From: Lentisphaerota bacterium
Lineage (GTDB): Bacteria > Verrucomicrobiota > Kiritimatiellia > RFP12 > UBA1067
NCBI GenBank assembly: GCA_015061765.1
Contig: SUVZ01000116.1
Location: 1-9,827, forward strand
Direction: 5' to 3'
DNA length: 9,827 nt
In this document: one piece after another, positions 5,817 to 9,827 of the stretch
How positions within the stretch are numbered: position 1 is the first letter of the stretch
Layout: every line of letters starts with the position of its first letter
Position numbers and translations under genes: made by a program
Notes under the pieces: model-generated
Seen by the model: only the letters and a program-made list of their open reading frames with translations
What the model was told of the DNA's origin: nothing
Databases searched by the model: none

Positions 5817-6772
5817 AAGCTAGAGGACTTAGCCTGTTGAGCGGTGGTCTCGACAGCCAGCTTGCGGTAAAGGTGCTTCAGGATGCCGGAGCGTATGTCG
5901 AGGGTGTCTGCTTTGAGACTCCGTTCTTTGCCGTCGGGGCGGCAAAACGTGCCGCAGAGGCATTGGGTGTCAAGCTTCACATAGTCGATTTTACGGAGGA
6001 TGAGTGCAGACTCATCGAAAATCCACCGCATGGTTTCGGCGGCGCAATGAATCCCTGCATCGACTGCCATGCCACCATGATCCGTCGCGCAGGGGAAATG
6101 ATGGTTGAAATGGGATTTGACTTTGTCGCTACAGGAGAGGTGCTTAACCAGCGTCCCATGAGCCAGAACCGCCAGTCCCTCGGGGTCGTGGAGAAGTCCA
6201 GCGGGCTTGCCGGACGTCTTGTGCGTCCGCTATCGGCGCAATTACTGGAGCCGACCATCCCCGAGCAGGAGGGAAAACTGGACAGGTCTCGACTGCTTGG
6301 ACTTTCCGGTCGCCGCCGCGAACCTCAGTTTGAGCTGGCGAAGAAATTTGGGGTTGTGGACTATCCATCGCCGGCAGGTGGATGCAAACTTACAGAAGAA
6401 GGTTTTGGACACCGTTTGAAGGATCTTCTTGACCATGAAGGGCTGCGGGATCGCCGTCTTGTTGATCTGCTTGTGATTGCGCGACGATTCCGCTTGCCGG
6501 ATGGTACGGGTGTGATACTTGGACGTGACGTGCGCGAGAATGCAACACTCAAGGCCGCTGGAGACGTCGGTGCCCTCGTTTACACAGTGAATTGTCCGGG
6601 ACCGACCGCTCTTGTGCCCGGCACCCCTGGCAGGGAGTCCCTTGAACTGGTGTCTTCGCTTGTTGCCGCATGGGCGAAGTACGATAAACTTCAGGAGCCG
6701 GTACGTACAAACATATGTACTGTGCAGCCTCCTTATGACCGGACCGCATTTCTTTCGCACCAGATTCTCTGA
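5813..6772 (+). CDS. PP-loop ATPase, tRNA-thiolation (MnmA/ThiI-like) type
   Basis: A 319-residue protein of the adenine-nucleotide alpha-hydrolase (PP-loop) superfamily. S10-G-G-L-D-S15 is the ATP-binding PP-loop. A Cys pair, C82-x2-C85 in MNPCIDCHA, and a third Cys, C191 in SPAGGCKLTEE, are arranged as in the family often annotated as a tRNA 2-thiouridylase-like protein, in which cysteines carry sulfur or bind a cluster. A GEVLNQRPMSQ motif follows the pair. The last hundred residues (about 220-319) form a separate C-terminal domain typical of this family (LGRDVRENATL, then a GPTAL strand). It probably activates a tRNA base for sulfur insertion, but the exact base is unknown; it is not a canonical MnmA. 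The ATG at 5813 overlaps the upstream TGA by four bases (ATGA), typical of translational coupling. An in-frame ATG at 5801 would add four residues. Confidence 0.78.
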   Translation: MKARGLSLLSGGLDSQLAVKVLQDAGAYVEGVCFETPFFAVGAAKRAAEALGVKLHIVDFTEDECRLIENPPHGFGGAMNPCIDCHATMIRRAGEMMVEMGFDFVATGEVLNQRPMSQNRQSLGVVEKSSGLAGRLVRPLSAQLLEPTIPEQEGKLDRSRLLGLSGRRREPQFELAKKFGVVDYPSPAGGCKLTEEGFGHRLKDLLDHEGLRDRRLVDLLVIARRFRLPDGTGVILGRDVRENATLKAAGDVGALVYTVNCPGPTALVPGTPGRESLELVSSLVAAWAKYDKLQEPVRTNICTVQPPYDRTAFLSHQIL

Positions 6773-6841
6773 TTTGCCTTCACATTGCTTCTTGTCGCTG
6801 AAATGGTGCGCCTCAATGACGAGGAGTGAAGGACGGAGAGG

Positions 6842-6873
6842 TGAATCCAGCCATGGACGCCATGTCGGATTCA
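6842..6873. terminator. Hairpin between convergent genes
   Basis: TGAATCC (6842-6848) pairs with GGATTCA (6867-6873), and inside this CATGG (6852-6856) pairs with CCATG (6860-6864), separated by a small internal loop. It covers the end of the AraR-like gene and lies 70 bases after the PP-loop gene stop. It could help end transcription from either side, but there is no T-run on either strand, so the terminator role is weak. A further weak pairing, CCTTCAC (6777-6783) with GTGAAGG (6826-6832), has too long a loop to be a terminator. Confidence 0.3.
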
Positions 6874-7947
6874 GGTAGATTTACGTGTTATGAGCGGGGC
6901 ATCGAGGAGTATTTCCCGAGGGTCGTTCTGCGGGTAGCGGATACGGGCGAGAAGGGTCTTGAACGCCGTTTTCGCAATTAGTCCGGCGGGTTGGCGGATT
7001 GTCGTCAGCGGCGGCACAGATGAACGGGCAATGGATTCGTCATCGAATCCCGTGACCGACACATCCTCCGGCACGCGCTTGCCTATGGCGATCAGGCTTT
7101 TCACAAGCATGGCCGCGGCCCTGTCGTTGCCGCAGGCGATTGCGTCAGGACGCCGCCGGGAACGGAAAAGGGTTCTCAGCGCATCGGTGTCGCCGGGATG
7201 GAACCGCAGCGTGCTCACGCCATCGTCCAGGCCGCGCACCGCCACCTCTCCTGCTATTCCGAATAGCCGGTTTTCCCAGTTGGCGTTTGACCCTATTTCA
7301 ACTCCAGACATCAAGAATGCGATCTTTCTTCTGCCCGAGTCCAGAAGATGGGCTGCAAGGCGCCGTCCGGCGCTTACGTTGTCCACGGCGACAAGATCGC
7401 AGTCAGACCGGTCCGGTCGCGGTGCGATATCCGAATCAATAAGGACAACCGGAGTTTCTGTGTTTCGGAATATGCTCAGGATCTCCCTGTTCGCTTCGAT
7501 GTGCCTTGGATTGAGATGAGGACGGAAAATCACCCCCTCGACCCTGTCCACGGCGAGCTTTCTTGCCGCCTTGCGGATGGTTGTCACCATCTGGTCGCCT
7601 GTCTTGTGCCGAGAGGTTTCCTGACGGATCCTGTAGCCGAGTCTGGCGGCGCTGTTCTCAAGTTCGGATTTCAGGGAAGAGAAGAAGCTTGTGGAGAAGA
7701 AATCCGGTATCAGCAATCCGATGACGCCGGTTTTGCGTTCGCCCTTTTTGGTTATGAACGCGCCTTTGCCTTTTATCGTTTCGATCAACCCTTGTCTCTG
7801 GAGAAGGGTTAGTGCCTGCCTGACGGTGTTCCTTGCCGCTGCGAACTGGCGGCACAGTTCAGGTTCGCTTGGAAGGCGGCGGTCGGGGCCGAATTCCTGT
7901 TTCGTTATGCTGTTCCTCAGCGAAGCGTATATTTCCAGATATTTCAT
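6871..7947 (-). CDS. AraR-like regulator (GntR HTH + LacI-type sensor)
   Basis: A 358-residue transcription factor. Residues 1 to about 68 are a GntR-type winged helix (RLPSEPELCRQF, then ARNTVRQALTLLQRQGLIET and GKGAFIT for the wing). From about 72 on there is a LacI-type periplasmic-binding-protein sensor (TGVIGLLIPDF, VEGVIFRP, VAVDNVSAGR, GRRKIAFL, PDAIACGND and the closing VSVTGFDDESIA). This fusion is that of AraR, an arabinose-responsive repressor in Bacillus; here the ligand is unknown. The ATG at 7947 has no Shine-Dalgarno, and a -10 box ends seven bases before it, which predicts a leaderless mRNA starting at the ATG. The promoter contains a dyad likely to be its own operator. The divergent neighbour, a secreted beta-strand-repeat protein at 8062, is the obvious regulated partner; the PP-loop gene converges with it and is unlikely to be a target. 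Confidence 0.88.
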   Translation of the reverse strand: MKYLEIYASLRNSITKQEFGPDRRLPSEPELCRQFAAARNTVRQALTLLQRQGLIETIKGKGAFITKKGERKTGVIGLLIPDFFSTSFFSSLKSELENSAARLGYRIRQETSRHKTGDQMVTTIRKAARKLAVDRVEGVIFRPHLNPRHIEANREILSIFRNTETPVVLIDSDIAPRPDRSDCDLVAVDNVSAGRRLAAHLLDSGRRKIAFLMSGVEIGSNANWENRLFGIAGEVAVRGLDDGVSTLRFHPGDTDALRTLFRSRRRPDAIACGNDRAAAMLVKSLIAIGKRVPEDVSVTGFDDESIARSSVPPLTTIRQPAGLIAKTAFKTLLARIRYPQNDPREILLDAPLITRKST

Positions 7948-7954
7948 GCGCCGA

Positions 7955-7983
7955 AGTATACCATGGCGCAGATAGCCTGTCTA
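7955..7983 (-). promoter_or_regulatory. Sigma70 promoter of the AraR-like gene
   Basis: On the minus strand TAGACA (7978-7983, five of six), an exact 17-base spacer and TATACT (7955-7960, five of six). Seven bases separate the -10 box from the ATG at 7947, so the first transcribed base should be at or next to the A of the start codon. Confidence 0.7.
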
Positions 7984-7989
7984 TACAGG
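7976..7989. promoter_or_regulatory. Candidate operator dyad CCTGTCTATACAGG
   Basis: CCTGT and ACAGG form exact five-base arms around a near-symmetric centre, so 12 of 14 bases fit the dyad CCTGTnTAnACAGG. The TGT...ACA core with this spacing is usual for GntR-type winged-helix regulators. It covers the -35 box of the AraR-like gene and ends two bases before the -35 box proposed for the divergent gene at 8062. Binding there would block the regulator's own promoter and could affect the other. Confidence 0.55.
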
Positions 7990-7991
7990 AA

Positions 7992-8020
7992 TTGTTTCGG
8001 CGGCAGTGTTGTGGTATCCT
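7992..8020 (+). promoter_or_regulatory. Weak promoter of the beta-strand-repeat gene
   Basis: TTGTTT (7992-7997, three of six), a 17-base spacer and TATCCT (8015-8020, four of six). Transcription from about 8027 would give a leader of about 35 bases with a strong AGGAG ribosome site (8049-8053) eight bases before the ATG at 8062. The match is weaker than at the other promoters here, as expected if the promoter is activated or tightly controlled. Confidence 0.4.
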
Positions 8021-8061
8021 TCTGCGCATACGGGAATTCACCCATAAAAGGAGAACCTTCT

Positions 8062-9827
8062 ATGACATCAAAAATCGAGTTTGCACCCATTCTGGCGGCG
8101 ATGGCGTGTGCGGTCTTGTCGTTTTCCGCGGAAGGCGCCGGGGAGACGTACTACGTGAAGGACGGGGCATCTGACTGGACCAAGCCGGAAAACTACTGGA
8201 ACAACGCGGTTCCCGGAGCCGATGACATCGTGGTGATATCCAACAGGTCCACTGTGACCGTTTCGAGCACGGACGCCGCGAGCTGGGCGTTGGTCTCCAA
8301 TCTCCGTTCCATCCGTCCGCTTCACACCCAGAGCAGGATCGTCTTCAACGTCGCCGAGGGGGTCGAACTCACCAATAACGCCGCCGTCTATAACCCGGAA
8401 GGCTCCATAAACGGGTTCTGGGGCGAGATGGTGAAAACCGGCGACGGGACTCTTGTTCTCGGCTCGTCGAACCGCCATCCGTCGGGAAGCGCCAGTTATG
8501 ACTACAAGGTCGGTACGATCACCGTGTCGGAGGGAACGCTGAAGTTTCCGCAGAACATCCCGAAGTGCGAACTGCAGTACGGCAATCTCCACGTCGAGAC
8601 GGGGGCGACCGTCGAGCTGTCGGTTTTCGACACGACCGTCGGCGCGTCGACGATGATGTTCTGCGTCAACGGAACTCTCACCGGCGGAGGCCTCATCAAG
8701 AACGACAATCTGGGCACAAGGCAGCTGCGCGTTTACAAGGCATCCGAATTCTCCGGCACGCTCACGGGGCACACGCAGCTTTTTATTTCCGGGCAGGTCG
8801 ATTTCACCGGAACCGGGAGCACTGTTTTCGGCACGCCCACCGCATGGTCGCTCGCGGACGAGACTCCGGGTGTGATCGGCGTGAAAAAGTTCGGCATGAA
8901 ATCGGATGCCGCTTCTTCGATAGGCGTCAGCGGGGTTTTTGCGATAGACTACCGCGGCGGCGGGTTCAGATATCTCGGCGCCGGCAGCGAGACCACCGAC
9001 AAGGAGCTCAAAATCTCGCCGACTACCGACAATCCGGCCTCTATGGACGGCGGCGAAAACGGCGGTCTGGAATTCACCGGCGACTGGTACATGAACGGAA
9101 ACCCCAACCAGATGCACGTTCTCGAACTGAAGGGATCCAACCCCGCAGCGTGCGTTCTTGCCAACGATATCCTCGACTGGGCAAACGGCGGCGTGAACTA
9201 CGCGTTTCAGATCGTGAAGTACGGAACGGGGAAGTGGAGGTTCGCCGACCTTGCCTCAAGGGGCTGGTCAGGGGCGCTTCACGTCCGCGAGGGCACGGTC
9301 GAGTTCGAATCGCTCGCCGAGGCGGGGGATGTCTGCTCGCTCGGCAAGGCGACGACTCTCGCCGAACCTTACATGGGAGTGTACGACGAGGCGAAGAAGG
9401 TCGATTACGCTGTTTCGCTCGGCGGCGAAAACGAGGCGGGGGAGGTTTCGTCTGGAACGCTTGCGTATGTCGGATCGGGACGCGCCTCGTCCGTATCGCG
9501 TCCGATCGCGCTCGACGGTCTCGGCGGGACGATCAAGGGCTCGTCGGAAGGTGAACTGGCCGTTTCAGGCGTGAGTGCCGTCGGCTCCGGCGCCCGGACG
9601 TTGACGCTCGATGCCGCCGAAGGAACGGTCAACTATCTCGAAAACGTCGATGAGGGCGATGCTTCGCTTTCGCTCGTCAAGACGGGAGCCGGTAAATGGG
9701 TGCTGCAGGGCAAAGCGGCGGTCAGCGGCGGTCTGACGGTTTCCAACGGCACGCTCGAGGTGAGGAGCGTCTCAGACAAATACGAATACTTCAGGTTCAC
9801 GGTCAAGCGCGTCACGGGCGGGGGCGA
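8062..9827 (+). CDS. Secreted autotransporter-type beta-strand-repeat protein, 3' cut
   Basis: The first 588 codons of a large secreted protein; the frame is open to the right edge. Residues 1 to about 25 are a signal peptide (IEFAPILAAMACAVLSFSA core). Then comes a YYVKDGASDWTKPENYW...VPGADD opening, a module common at the start of such surface proteins. Three copies of the autotransporter-associated beta-strand repeat are visible: about 123-162 (VKTGDGTLVLG...GTLKF), 382-417 (VKYGTGKWRF...GTVEF) and 537-566 (VKTGAGKWVLQG...GTLEV). These build a right-handed beta-helix-like passenger. The rest is Gly/Ser/Thr-rich strand sequence with few cysteines. The last residues (YEYFRFTVKR) look like the start of a new C-terminal module. 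No transport barrel or sorting signal can be seen because the end is missing. The ATG at 8062 has a very good Shine-Dalgarno. Function is probably surface or adhesive; no enzyme motif is seen. Confidence 0.82.
   Translation, partial: MTSKIEFAPILAAMACAVLSFSAEGAGETYYVKDGASDWTKPENYWNNAVPGADDIVVISNRSTVTVSSTDAASWALVSNLRSIRPLHTQSRIVFNVAEGVELTNNAAVYNPEGSINGFWGEMVKTGDGTLVLGSSNRHPSGSASYDYKVGTITVSEGTLKFPQNIPKCELQYGNLHVETGATVELSVFDTTVGASTMMFCVNGTLTGGGLIKNDNLGTRQLRVYKASEFSGTLTGHTQLFISGQVDFTGTGSTVFGTPTAWSLADETPGVIGVKKFGMKSDAASSIGVSGVFAIDYRGGGFRYLGAGSETTDKELKISPTTDNPASMDGGENGGLEFTGDWYMNGNPNQMHVLELKGSNPAACVLANDILDWANGGVNYAFQIVKYGTGKWRFADLASRGWSGALHVREGTVEFESLAEAGDVCSLGKATTLAEPYMGVYDEAKKVDYAVSLGGENEAGEVSSGTLAYVGSGRASSVSRPIALDGLGGTIKGSSEGELAVSGVSAVGSGARTLTLDAAEGTVNYLENVDEGDASLSLVKTGAGKWVLQGKAAVSGGLTVSNGTLEVRSVSDKYEYFRFTVKRVTGGG

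Noticed and set aside
8068..9117. Long minus-strand frame (349 codons) opposite the repeat-protein gene
   Set aside because: Its product is Arg/His/Gly-rich with no recognisable fold, has no ribosome site, and mirrors a high-GC gene with a signal peptide, Shine-Dalgarno and known repeats on the plus strand.
8565..9554. Long plus-strand frame (329 codons) inside the repeat-protein gene
   Set aside because: The translation is extremely Arg-rich, a typical out-of-frame shadow in GC-rich DNA. The gene starting at 8062 in another frame explains the region.
1..9827. CRISPR arrays, tRNA or rRNA genes, insertion sequences, phage or toxin-antitoxin modules
   Set aside because: No regularly spaced direct repeats, no cloverleaf-like or rRNA-like segments, no transposase or integrase motifs were seen. 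The hemolysin III name at 3731-4393 reflects family history and is not evidence of a toxin.

Overview
The window looks like a metagenomic contig made of two unrelated pieces. Positions 1 to about 815 carry the tail of a minus-strand type IV pilus-like operon: the C-terminal end of a possible PilN-like protein, a PilO-like protein, and a Shine-Dalgarno sequence for a further gene just off the left edge. This part is more AT-rich by eye than the rest, and its codon use and protein style (lysine/glutamate-rich, strong GGAGG ribosome sites) suggest a Firmicutes-type gut bacterium. At roughly 800-835 it runs head to head into a plus-strand glycoside hydrolase gene whose N-terminal part is missing. 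Both genes at the join lack their 5' parts, which is what an assembly chimera produces.

From about 817 to the right edge the DNA is GC-richer and coherent. It suggests a member of the Kiritimatiellota or a related PVC-group lineage from an animal gut. The reasons are a GH123/DUF4091-type glycosidase, a XylR-like regulator (LacI-type sensor fused to an AraC helix-turn-helix), a small secreted discoidin protein, an AraR-like regulator (GntR helix-turn-helix plus LacI-type sensor) and a large secreted protein with autotransporter-associated beta-strand repeats. The assignment rests on gene style, not on a marker gene.

Layout of the second part: truncated glycosidase (+, 817-1941); perfect GGGGACAGGC palindrome; convergent XylR-like regulator (-, 2054-3229); divergent promoter region; secG and trhA (+, 3376-4393), two membrane-protein genes in tandem; a promoter; then a tight three-gene unit (+, 4489-6772) of a secreted discoidin protein, an unusually short polyprenyl diphosphate synthase and a PP-loop tRNA-thiolation-type ATPase; convergent AraR-like regulator (-, 6871-7947); a 114-base divergent control region holding two promoters and a dyad operator; and the start of a large secreted beta-strand-repeat protein (+, 8062 to the edge).

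The regulation is the most coherent signal. Several intergenic regions hold sigma70-type promoters with exact 17-base spacers. The two sugar-type regulators have -10 boxes only 7 and 9 bases from their ATG and no Shine-Dalgarno, so both are predicted to be made from leaderless or nearly leaderless mRNA. The structural genes secG and the 8062 gene have clear Shine-Dalgarno sites, and the 4489 gene has a weaker one. The dyad at 7976-7989 overlaps the AraR-like gene's own -35 box and abuts the divergent promoter of the repeat-protein gene, suggesting autoregulation and control of that secreted protein. No RNA gene, CRISPR array, insertion sequence or clearly novel system was found.
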